This document shows positions 1-6,677 of a stretch of 10,803 nt of DNA, in pieces. Made by a program: the position numbers and the translations under genes. The first letter of the stretch is position 1, and each line of letters opens with the position of its first letter. Under the pieces are notes generated by a model. It did not search any database, had not been told where the DNA came from, and saw only the letters and a list, made by a program, of their open reading frames with translations. The DNA is taken from contig JAJYGM010000388.1 of assembly GCA_021785095.1 (NCBI GenBank), forward strand, positions 1 through 10,803. Reading direction: 5' to 3'. This DNA is from Actinomycetes bacterium (lineage in GTDB: Bacteria > Actinomycetota > Acidimicrobiia > Acidimicrobiales > Bog-793).

Positions 1-1
1 G

Positions 2-1117
2 TGGCTCCAGTTCGACTGGGGCAAGGGCCCCGCGATCGGCGGGCGCGACACGCTGCTGTGGTGCGCCTGGCTGGCCTGGAGCCGGTACCGGGTGGTCAGC
101 CCGACCTGGGACCGGACGCTGCCGACCGTGGTCGCCTGCCTCGACGAGACCCTCCGCCGGCTCGGGGGATGCCCGACGTACGCCCTCACCGACAACGAGC
201 GGACGGTAACCGTCGACCGGATCGCCGGGATCGGCGTGCGGCACCCGGAGATCGTCGCCGCCGGCCGCCACTACGGGCTCCAGATCACGGCCTGCGTGCC
301 GTTCGACCCGGAGTCCAAGGGCGGCAGCGAGGCGACCGTCCGGGTCGCCAAGGCCGACCTCGTGCCGACGGAGGCGAACCTGCTCCCGGCATACGGCTCG
401 TTCGCCGAGCTGCGGGCCGCCTGCGACGCGTTCTGCGAGGGCGTCAACGCCCGGCCGCACCGCGAGACCCGGGAGGCGCCGGCCGACCGGCTGGCGGCCG
501 AGCGCCGGCGGCTGCACCCGATCCCGGGCGAGGCCCACACGGTCGCCTTCGGCGTGACCCGCACCGTGGACGACGACTCGACGCTGCGCTTCGGGTCGGC
601 CCGCTACAGCGTGCCCCACCGGCTCGTCGGCGAGCGGGTCTGGGTGCGGGTGGACGGCGACGAGCTCGTGGTCACCCACGCCGCCCGGGACGGCGCCCGC
701 GAGGTCGCCCGGCACGCGCTCACGACGCCGGGCAGCCCGCGGATCGACCCCGCGCACTACCCGGAGCGGACGAGCGACCCGCTCCACCCGCGTCCGAGGC
801 CCGCCAGCCCCGAGGAGGCCGCCTTCCTCGGCCTCGGGCCCGGCGCCGAGCGCTGGCTCGTCCTCGCCGCGGCGTCGGGCGCCGAGCGGATCCGGACGAA
901 GATCCGCCGGGCGACCGAGCTCGCGATGCTCGTCGGCGGGGTCGAGGTCGAGCGCGCCCTGGGGCTGGCGGCCGAGGCCGGCCGCTTCGCCGACGGGGAC
1001 CTCGAGGCGATCGTCGACCACCTGCGGCTCATGGGCGACCGCGGCCGGGTCCGCCTCGAGGCCGGCGACGACACCCTCCAGCCCGGCACCGGCGCCTGGG
1101 AGCTCGTCGGACGCTGA
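2..1117 (+). CDS. istA: IS21-family transposase IstA, 5'-truncated by the window edge
   Basis: DDE-type transposase that cuts and joins the IS21 ends with help from the IstB ATPase. The visible 371 residues begin inside the catalytic core. Counting from the first visible codon, the motif QFDWG supplies the first acidic residue (D5), ALTDNERT the second (D64) and DPESKGGSE the third (E110), a spacing normal for the family. This is followed by a beta-rich C-terminal domain (YSVPHRLVGERVWVRV). The N-terminal helix-turn-helix DNA-binding part lies upstream of base 1; internal GTG codons such as that at 92 are not the real start. The TGA stop overlaps the istB ATG (1115-1119), which implies coupled translation. 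No frameshift is visible. Confidence 0.93.
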   Translation, partial: WLQFDWGKGPAIGGRDTLLWCAWLAWSRYRVVSPTWDRTLPTVVACLDETLRRLGGCPTYALTDNERTVTVDRIAGIGVRHPEIVAAGRHYGLQITACVPFDPESKGGSEATVRVAKADLVPTEANLLPAYGSFAELRAACDAFCEGVNARPHRETREAPADRLAAERRRLHPIPGEAHTVAFGVTRTVDDDSTLRFGSARYSVPHRLVGERVWVRVDGDELVVTHAARDGAREVARHALTTPGSPRIDPAHYPERTSDPLHPRPRPASPEEAAFLGLGPGAERWLVLAAASGAERIRTKIRRATELAMLVGGVEVERALGLAAEAGRFADGDLEAIVDHLRLMGDRGRVRLEAGDDTLQPGTGAWELVGR

Positions 1118-1998
1118 TGGTCGGCCCCGCCCACGACCCGCTCGAGACCCGGTCCCGGCTCGCGGGCGCCGAGGACTCCGAGGAGTTCTCCCGCTGGCGA
1201 CAGCTGCCGCCGAGGCTCCGCCCGGCCGAGCCGGCGCCGCTCCCGCCCGACGTGCTGCGGCTGCTCCACCGACTCCGGCTGCGCTACTTCCGCGAGGCGG
1301 CACCGGTCGTGATCGCCCGCGCCCGCGACGAGGCCTGGGACCACGCCGACCTGCTCAAGGTGCTCCTCGCCGAGGAGGCGGCCGGCCGGGACCGGTCGAC
1401 CCGGGAGATGCACCGCAGGGCGGCCCGGCTCCCGTCGGGCAAGACGTTCGACGCCTGGGACCCGAAGGCGTCGGCGATCCCGGCCGAGGCCCAGTGGGCG
1501 CTGCGCACCCTGGACTGGATCGGCCGGGCCGAGAACCTGGTGCTGGTCGGGCCGTCCGGCACCGGCAAGAGCCACTTCGCCGAGGCCATCGCCCACGCCG
1601 CGATCGACCGCGACCTGCGGGTGTCCTGGTTCAGCCTGGAGTCGCTCACGGCCACCATCGCCCGGTCGCGGATCGACGCCACCACCGGCAGGGTCGTCGA
1701 GCGGATCGTCCGCTCCGAGCTCGTGGTCGTGGACGACATCGGCCTCCTGCCCGCCGGCGCCGACGAGGCCGAGGCGCTGTACCGGCTGGTCGACGCCGCG
1801 TACGAGAAGCGGTCGCTGATCCTGACCTCGAACCTGCACCCGGCGCGCTTCGACACGATCTTCCCGAAGGGCCTGGCCACGGCCGCGGTCGACCGGCTGC
1901 TCCACCACGCCCACGTGATCGTCACCGAGGGCCGGTCGCACCGCCTCGCCGAGGCGCTCGACGGGCGCGGGGTCCGGCCGCTCGACACCGCCCCCTGA
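1117..1998 (+). CDS. istB: IS21-family helper ATPase IstB
   Basis: AAA+ ATPase of the DnaC/IstB type that loads onto target DNA and stimulates IstA-mediated insertion. The 293-residue protein has an N-terminal helical region (about 1-130), then Walker A GPSGTGKS (145-152), Walker B VVVDDIG (203-209, with D206 and D207) and a sensor-1-like TSN after the third core strand. It ends in an arginine-rich C-terminus. The length is slightly above the usual 240-260 because of a longer N-terminal extension. The ATG at 1117 is chosen because it overlaps the istA stop and starts the conserved helical domain; the same frame is open further upstream but only as an istA shadow. Intact and probably functional. 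Confidence 0.93.
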   Translation: MVGPAHDPLETRSRLAGAEDSEEFSRWRQLPPRLRPAEPAPLPPDVLRLLHRLRLRYFREAAPVVIARARDEAWDHADLLKVLLAEEAAGRDRSTREMHRRAARLPSGKTFDAWDPKASAIPAEAQWALRTLDWIGRAENLVLVGPSGTGKSHFAEAIAHAAIDRDLRVSWFSLESLTATIARSRIDATTGRVVERIVRSELVVVDDIGLLPAGADEAEALYRLVDAAYEKRSLILTSNLHPARFDTIFPKGLATAAVDRLLHHAHVIVTEGRSHRLAEALDGRGVRPLDTAP

Positions 1999-2053
1999 CG
2001 CAGCGCCGCTCCGTCCGCGCTGAGGCGCGCAATTCGCCCCGGGCCGCCAGTCG

Positions 2054-2184
2054 AGATCCGTGGCCGCCTGCGCTCAGGTTTCGTGGCCGCGGGTCCGCGA
2101 ACGGCATCGTCGCGGGCAGTTTCGATGTCCGCCGGTGGGCAGCTTCAGTGGCCGCCCGTGGGCTGATTCACGTGGCCCTTGACA
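2054..2184 (+). repeat. IS21 right end with multiple subterminal repeats
   Basis: Between the istB stop and the IS terminus, related units recur: CTCAGGTTTCGTGGCCGC (2073-2090), GGGCAGTTTCGATGTCCGCC (2114-2133), GGGCAGCTTCAGTGGCCGCC (2137-2156) and GGGCTGATTCACGTGGCC (2160-2177). A poorer half-copy (GTGGCCGCC) lies near 2060-2068. The last three are spaced exactly 23 bases apart, about two helical turns, and the first is 41 bases further out. IS21 elements are known to carry several terminal repeats that bind IstA, and this array fits that role. Binding itself is inferred. Confidence 0.75.
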
Positions 2185-2836
2185 GAGGAGCCTCGGTCAG
2201 GTTGATGTCGATACGACTGAGCGCCGCTGCCGATCGCCCCGAGTCGACGAGGTCTCTGACCAGGTGCACGGCCGCATTACGCACGCCGGCGAGGCCCTCC
2301 GTGCGGTTGTTCCAATGGCGCTCGTCCGGGTCGCCCAGGGCGGCCCTGAGAAGTGCGTTCCGGCGGACGACCTCGAGCAGGTCGCTCAGGTAGAAGTAGG
2401 AGATCCAGCCCAACTCGAGGTTGTCACGGCGTGCCCGGGCCCTAACCGTCTCGAGCTCGCCCCGTCGTTGGTTCGGCAGCAGCAGGTAGGCCTCGTCGTC
2501 TCCAACACGTTCGCGCACGAACGCGGCGAGCCGTGACTCGAACTCGGCGATACGAAGGAAGAAGTAGGTCCGAGCCGGCTGCTTGTTCAAGTCGCTCGTG
2601 GTGATGACCCCTGAGATCGAGCGTCCCTCGAACACGAACAGGAAGGGCTGGGCCTGGAGGCCCTCGAGCAGCTCGGAAAGCGAGGCGTCGCCGCTGACCA
2701 GCACATCGGGCGAAATCGATCGCGTGGCGTCGCCGACCACCTTGACCGCCGTCTCAGCAAGGGCCTCCTTGGCCACCCAGAAGCTCGGGCGACCCCCAAC
2801 GAGGACTGGGGCGTGGTCGTAGTTCAGGCGCTCCAT
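2168..2836 (-). CDS. CBS-domain protein with C-terminal HEPN-like domain, damaged at both ends
   Basis: The 222-residue frame starts inside a CBS unit (ELMERLNYDHAPVLVGG matches the helix and second strand of a CBS motif) and contains a second one (about 40-84, ISPDVLVSGDASLSELLEGL ending SGVITTSDL). After this comes an all-helical C-terminal domain (about 88-210) holding RNAAVH at 186-191. That is the Rx4H pattern, with a polar residue after Arg, of HEPN ribonucleases. CBS units usually sense adenine nucleotides, so a nucleotide-gated RNase is the natural guess (inference). ATG 2836 is the only reasonable start, yet CBS-like sequence (VWVAAFEL) continues upstream of it in frame, so the true N-terminus was lost at the breakpoint near 2850. 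Residues 219-222 and the stop are encoded by the IS21 end. It is probably a decaying gene, although the HEPN core is complete. Confidence 0.6.
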   Translation of the reverse strand: MERLNYDHAPVLVGGRPSFWVAKEALAETAVKVVGDATRSISPDVLVSGDASLSELLEGLQAQPFLFVFEGRSISGVITTSDLNKQPARTYFFLRIAEFESRLAAFVRERVGDDEAYLLLPNQRRGELETVRARARRDNLELGWISYFYLSDLLEVVRRNALLRAALGDPDERHWNNRTEGLAGVRNAAVHLVRDLVDSGRSAAALSRIDINLTEAPLSRAT

Positions 2837-4672
2837 CAACTCGAACGCGGCCACCCAGACTTGATGAGCCTCGTACGCGACGACTGGTCCAGGCACGCCG
2901 GCTTCCAGCGTGTCCGCTCGACCGTCTCGATCTTCGCGCTCGCCGCGTATCACTGGATCCAGGAGCACAAGGCAGGGCGATGGGCACCGGACCTTGTCAA
3001 CGTAGGAGACCTCCCGCTTGGGGTCGTCTTGGAAGCAATCCTGTCGTCCGGCCTCCTGCACGGGAATGAGCGCGCCGTCCAGGGGTTCCGCCAAGTCGCC
3101 TCCACCGACGTTGTCACGCGCGACGGTTCGGGGGGCCGCGCCAGAGACCTCGACCGCCTGATCGCCGAGCGAGGCCTCGACGTCGGGCAGCCCGCGCCAG
3201 CGCAGCGGATGGCAACGGCCCTCTACTGCTACTCGCTGGTTCCGCGCGACCAGGCGCGGCGCGGTGCTACCAAGGCCGAGCTGCTCTCCGCCGCCTACGA
3301 GCCGCGAGTGCCGTTCCACGCCGCCGACGAGGTGTTCGGGCTGACCACTGGCGATGATGACGGGCTGGGCGCACTGGAGACACCCACGATCGCGGACGGG
3401 TCCGTGGCGGCCCGCTACCGGCTGTCGATCTCGCAGACGCCGCAGATGTTCTACCGGCAGGCGAAGGCCACCATCGCGCCGCCCGAACGCGACGCCTTCC
3501 TATGGGAGCGCGCGAAGGTCCTCGCGTCGCCGGGTCCCTTCGACGCGGTGCTGACGATCGACCAGGGAGACCACCCTGGCATACCCCTTGGCAGGCTATT
3601 CGGCGAGGTCGACCAGAACTCGCGGACGCGGCTCGTCGTGCTCGACCCTCGGCGATGGACGCTCCTCAACGGCCGGGACACGCCGACGCGCGCCGACATC
3701 GAGTCGCTCCTCGGGGTGGGCGTCTCCCCGCTCCCGGTCGACAACGCCGCCTCGTGTGTCGTTGCGTGCGTCAACACCCAGCGCCGCGACGACGCGCGCA
3801 AGCGCGCGACCGACCACCTCGCCTGGAAGTCAGTCGCGAGTCAGCTCCAAGGCGACCCGGAGCGCCACGACGAAGCCCTCGCTCACGCCAAGACGAGCGC
3901 CGACAAGCTCGACCGAGAGATCCGGCGCGCGTTCCAGCACTACGCGTTCCTGATCCGCGGGTCCGAGCGGATCGAGGTCGACTGGCGCCGGTTCGATGAC
4001 GACGAGTCCTCGTCCCTGCAGGGCAACCGGGTCTGGGCGGAGATGGCCGTTGCCGGGCGCGCCGCCGGGTCCACGGGTGTGGCAGGCGCCTACCTGGGGA
4101 CCCTGCTCGACCGGATCTCGCGGGATCTCACCCTCAAGGAGGTCTCGCAGGCGTTCTACAAGAACCCCGTCTTTCCGCTCGTGCGAAGCACGGAGGACAT
4201 TCGGACGGCGATCTTCGAATTGACGCGGGCCGGCTGGGCGGTGATTGGCCCGGATTCCGCTCCACTCGACATCCGGACCCGCGCGGATCTCTCGATCGGA
4301 TCGATGGACCAGACCCTGCGGCGGTTCGTGCCCGAGCCCATCCCAGAGGGGCGGCCAGACGGACATACCAATGCCGGTGAGGCGACGATACCGGCGTGGG
4401 AAGGAGGTGGGAAGGCGTCATCCGAAGGCCGCCAATACCTCCGGGGAACCCTCCGGTTCCTCAACCAGAGCGTCGTGGGACCTGATGCGAGGCAGCGAGC
4501 AAGCGACCTCTTCTGGGCTCTGTACGATGCTCTCGAGCCCGCGGGCAACGGGGACGTGCAGCTGCTCGACGCCACTGTCGCCGTGACCGCTGAGAAGCGA
4601 ACGCTCGAGGATCTGAAGGCCGCGGCCGAGAAGGCCGGCGCACAGTGGCGCGAGGAGAACATCGAGTTCTGA
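2813..4672 (+). pseudogene. DUF499-type predicted defence ATPase, C-terminal fragment
   Basis: The 619-codon open frame resembles the C-terminal half of DUF499 proteins, large predicted P-loop ATPases of about 1000-1100 residues. Supporting stretches are HPDLMSLVRDDWSRHAGFQR (14-33), a helical HEPN-free region with VASTDVVTRDGSG, the motif LDPRRWTLLNGRDTPT, and a family-like end (RTLEDLKAAAEKAGAQWREE). The N-terminal ~400-450 residues that carry Walker A and B in this family are missing. DUF499 genes occur in defence islands beside DUF1156 methylases, helicases and phospholipase-D-type nucleases; none of these is visible here. The only in-frame starts near the 5' end (GTG 2813) fall inside the opposite-strand CBS gene. 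The long frame without stops suggests the truncation is recent. Family assignment is from remembered motifs, moderately sure. Confidence 0.65.
2836..2855. other. Probable rearrangement breakpoint joining two gene fragments head to head
   Basis: Reading leftward, the sequence becomes recognisable CBS protein only from about 2855. Reading rightward, DUF499 similarity begins at about 2840-2852 (HPDLMSLVRDDW). Both genes therefore lose their N-terminal coding parts at the same place, with no intergenic region or promoter between them. Taken literally, their frames even overlap on opposite strands at 2813-2836. A deletion or inversion joining two formerly separate loci explains this best. The exact base cannot be fixed by eye. 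Confidence 0.5.
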
Positions 4673-4905
4673 CTGGATCGTCTGCCGGCGAGTCCCCATC
4701 GAAATGGGAGGGTTGTGACATCCGGTGTTCGCGAGCCTGACGTTCCGGCGGATCTGGCACTGACATTCCCGCGGCGTCCGCCACAGGTGATTTCGTGCGG
4801 CATTCGGCGTCCACAGGGCTCCGCGTGCCGCCGACGTGACCCTTTGCCACGCGCAGGGTGCTCGAGGATGCTTCTGAACCGCGGTACAGCGCCTCTTCCG
4901 TCGGC

Positions 4906-4911
4906 TACGAT
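4906..4911 (+). promoter_or_regulatory. Possible -10 element for the three-gene defence operon
   Basis: TACGAT fits the actinobacterial TAnnnT -10 pattern and would place transcription start about 20-25 bases ahead of the ATG at 4939. No convincing -35 hexamer sits 16-19 bases upstream. The 266-base gap from the DUF499 stop (4673) to 4938 is the only space for an operon promoter; otherwise it shows no gene, only a small CCCAT-CGAA-ATGGG hairpin at 4695-4708. Confidence 0.3.
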
Positions 4912-4938
4912 CTCTGCCACCGGCGCAATCGGGGGTTG

Positions 4939-6168
4939 ATGTTGGCTGGGGCACGGGACGGCGAAGACGAGGCGGTGTTCCAGACCTCGCTGGAGGAGTT
5001 GTGGGTCTTACCCGCCGACGACACTGGGGCGACCACGGCGGCTCGCTACCGGTTCCAGAGCGAGGTGATCGCGAGGGACGCTATCGCCTGTCTCGTGACG
5101 GGGCGGGGCGCAGTGGTCTGCGAATGGCAGCAGGACGCGATCGTCATCCACGGTAAGGACGACGTCGAGCTTCTGTCGGTGAAGCACATCGAGGTGAGCC
5201 AGGGCCGATGGACTCGGCGCCAGCTCATCGACGCCGGAGGGCTCCGCCAGCTCTTCGAGCGGTGGCAGGCCACAGGGCGTCGTGCTCGCTGTCGTCTGGC
5301 CACGAACGGCGGCCTCGACGTAGATGCACGCGGACTCCGCGACTCCTGCGCTTCCGGGAACGACGAGGCGATCAAGGACCTCGCACATGACATCTGCGGC
5401 CCCTTTGGGGTCGACGCGGATGCCCTGGTTCCCTTCCTGAAGGTGTTGCGCATCGAGGACGAGCTGCCCACCAGACGCTATATCGGCACGGTCAACGTCG
5501 CGAGCATGATGGCCCCCGCGCTGAAGAAGCTGGGGCTGACCGCGGTGGCACCGGAGTCCGCGTACGAGGCGATCGTTCGAGCGGTGGAGTTGGCGAGCCG
5601 CGACCGTCCTGAAACCGCAGACTCGCTCGACGTCGTCTTGGATCCGGCCCACCTGGACGAGCTCACGAGGACGAGACGTCGACTCGCCGACAGAACGCTC
5701 GGGCCCGCTCGGCTCCGCTTGGCCGTGTCCGAGGTCCGCGGGTCGGAGCGAGTGAGACTCATCATCGGGGCGGGGACCAACCCCACGGCGCTGGAGCAGA
5801 AGCTGCACGCCGGGGGATTCGGCCCAACAGCAATTCAGTCCGCCAAGGCCCTTCGGGCGAGTTGGTCGCTTTTCGAGAAGGAGACGCTCGACCCCCTCGG
5901 GGAGTTCGGCGAACTCGACGGCCTGGCTGTGAGACTGATCGACGCAGCGGCCGAAGCCGAGATCGCCGCGATGGCGTCGCCGGACCTGGACGGCTCGTGG
6001 GGCAGACGGATGCACCAGATCCTCAGGGAGCGACTGACGAACGACCCCGTGCCGGCGCCCCCATTCGTGCCGAAGCAGCGCGAGCTGCTTGAGGGGTTCG
6101 TGTACGAGCTGACCGATAAGTGCCACATCTGGTGGTCGGACCGGTTCGACCTGGGGGTTGCCTCGTGA
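4939..6168 (+). CDS. DUF4297/Cap4-like dsDNA nuclease, effector of an ABC-three-component system
   Basis: Predicted DNA endonuclease of 409 residues. The N-terminal domain (about 30-130) follows the PD-(D/E)xK layout of the DUF4297/Cap4 family. It has the opening ARYRFQSEVIARD (35-47, the usual Y-x-x-Q helix), then CEWQQD (E62, D66), then VELLSVKHIE with the catalytic-type lysine K82, then GRW...GGLRQLFERW and a buried strand ending ATNGGL (121-126). Position 80, normally Q or E in '(D/E/Q)xK', is Ser; SVK-type sites occur in relatives as far as I recall. Residues about 140-400 form an unassigned, mostly helical C-terminal region that may sense or contact partners. ATG 4939 is preferred because it has GGGGG just upstream and follows the candidate -10; an in-frame GTG at 4858 would add 27 unconserved-looking residues. 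The stop overlaps the next start (GTGA), so it is the first gene of a coupled operon. In CBASS, Cap4 cuts DNA when activated; here activation by the ATPase is inferred. Confidence 0.75.
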   Translation: MLAGARDGEDEAVFQTSLEELWVLPADDTGATTAARYRFQSEVIARDAIACLVTGRGAVVCEWQQDAIVIHGKDDVELLSVKHIEVSQGRWTRRQLIDAGGLRQLFERWQATGRRARCRLATNGGLDVDARGLRDSCASGNDEAIKDLAHDICGPFGVDADALVPFLKVLRIEDELPTRRYIGTVNVASMMAPALKKLGLTAVAPESAYEAIVRAVELASRDRPETADSLDVVLDPAHLDELTRTRRRLADRTLGPARLRLAVSEVRGSERVRLIIGAGTNPTALEQKLHAGGFGPTAIQSAKALRASWSLFEKETLDPLGEFGELDGLAVRLIDAAAEAEIAAMASPDLDGSWGRRMHQILRERLTNDPVPAPPFVPKQRELLEGFVYELTDKCHIWWSDRFDLGVAS

Positions 6169-6677
6169 TCGACCCGACCGACTACCACGTCGCGAGGCTG
6201 CTTCTGCTGATCGACGCCTTCACGGCCGCCGGCGGCAGCCTCGACGGCCTCACCAAGGTCGCAAAGCTCGACTTCTTGCTCCGCTACCCGGTCTTCCTCG
6301 AGCGGCTGCTCGACCGGCGCCGGAAGGCCTGGCCGGAGGGCGCCGGGCCAACCTCGGCCGAGCGGCTGGCCGTCGAGAGCCGGATGATGCGCTACAAGTA
6401 CGGACCTTGGGACAACCGCTACTACGCCCTGCTCAGCGCCCTCGTGGGCCGAGGGCTCGTCGAGGCCACCCGGCGCGATGGCCACGTCGCCTTCACGGTC
6501 ACCGACTCGGGTCGAGGGGCAGCCCGGGATCTCGCGACCTCGGACGCCTGGCGAGCGGTTCATCTCAGGTGCGGGCTCCTGAAGGAGTGGTTCGACCTGT
6601 CGGGCAACCAGTTGAAGCAGCTGATCTACCGCGAGCTCCCGGATGTGGTCGATCGCCCCCACTGGACCCCGATCTGA
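6165..6677 (+). CDS. ABC-three-component system middle component (small winged-helix-like protein)
   Basis: A 170-residue protein starting at GTG 6165, which overlaps the nuclease stop as GTGA; this overlap and the conserved-looking start (IDPTDYHVARLLLLIDAF) decide against the longer frame from 6120. Segments visible are an N-terminal helical pair (7-50, with KVAKLDFLLRYP), a strongly patterned MMRYKYGPWDNRYYALLSAL (74-93), a wing-like strand pair (GLVEATRRDGHVAFTVTDSG, 97-116) and a helical end. This resembles the middle components found between effector and ATPase in ABC-3C loci, thought to be adaptors rather than enzymes. No catalytic motif was seen. The YGPW stretch is loosely reminiscent of SocA/Panacea-type proteins, an alternative fold relation. 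The numbered subtype cannot be assigned by eye. The stop overlaps the ATPase start as ATGA. Confidence 0.7.
   Translation: MIDPTDYHVARLLLLIDAFTAAGGSLDGLTKVAKLDFLLRYPVFLERLLDRRRKAWPEGAGPTSAERLAVESRMMRYKYGPWDNRYYALLSALVGRGLVEATRRDGHVAFTVTDSGRGAARDLATSDAWRAVHLRCGLLKEWFDLSGNQLKQLIYRELPDVVDRPHWTPI

Larger units (their letters stand above)
1..2184 (+). mobile_element. IS21-family insertion sequence, right-hand part (left end outside window)
   Basis: An istA/istB pair with the characteristic stop-start overlap is followed by a 186-base non-coding end. That end carries several subterminal repeats and finishes in CTTGACA (2178-2184), so the outward-facing terminus reads TGTCAAGGGCCACGTG, the TGT...ACA type of end used by IS21 elements. 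The terminus cuts into the 3' end of the minus-strand CBS-HEPN gene, which fixes the insertion point at 2184/2185. Both transposition genes are open, so the copy could be active. The left end and target duplication are not in the window and cannot be checked. The family assignment is firm; the exact terminal base is inferred from the inverted-end convention. Confidence 0.88.

Noticed and set aside
757..1941. Long minus-strand open frame opposite istA/istB
   Set aside because: It is an antisense shadow caused by GC-rich codons; the plus-strand proteins have clear catalytic motifs and this one has low-complexity Arg/Gly/Pro content.
2837..3319. N-terminal extension of the minus-strand CBS frame as far as 3319
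   Set aside because: Beyond about 2855 the translation no longer looks like CBS and lies opposite convincing DUF499 sequence, so it is read-through of an open shadow frame.
4695..4708. CCCAT-CGAA-ATGGG hairpin after the DUF499 stop as a terminator
   Set aside because: Only five base pairs and no T-run; too weak to call.
4858..4938. Earlier GTG start of the nuclease at 4858
   Set aside because: It would include the only promoter-like -10, adds 27 residues without recognisable pattern, and ATG 4939 is better placed.
5008..6126. Minus-strand open frame opposite the nuclease gene
   Set aside because: No recognisable motif, atypical composition, and the plus strand holds a coupled operon with family motifs.
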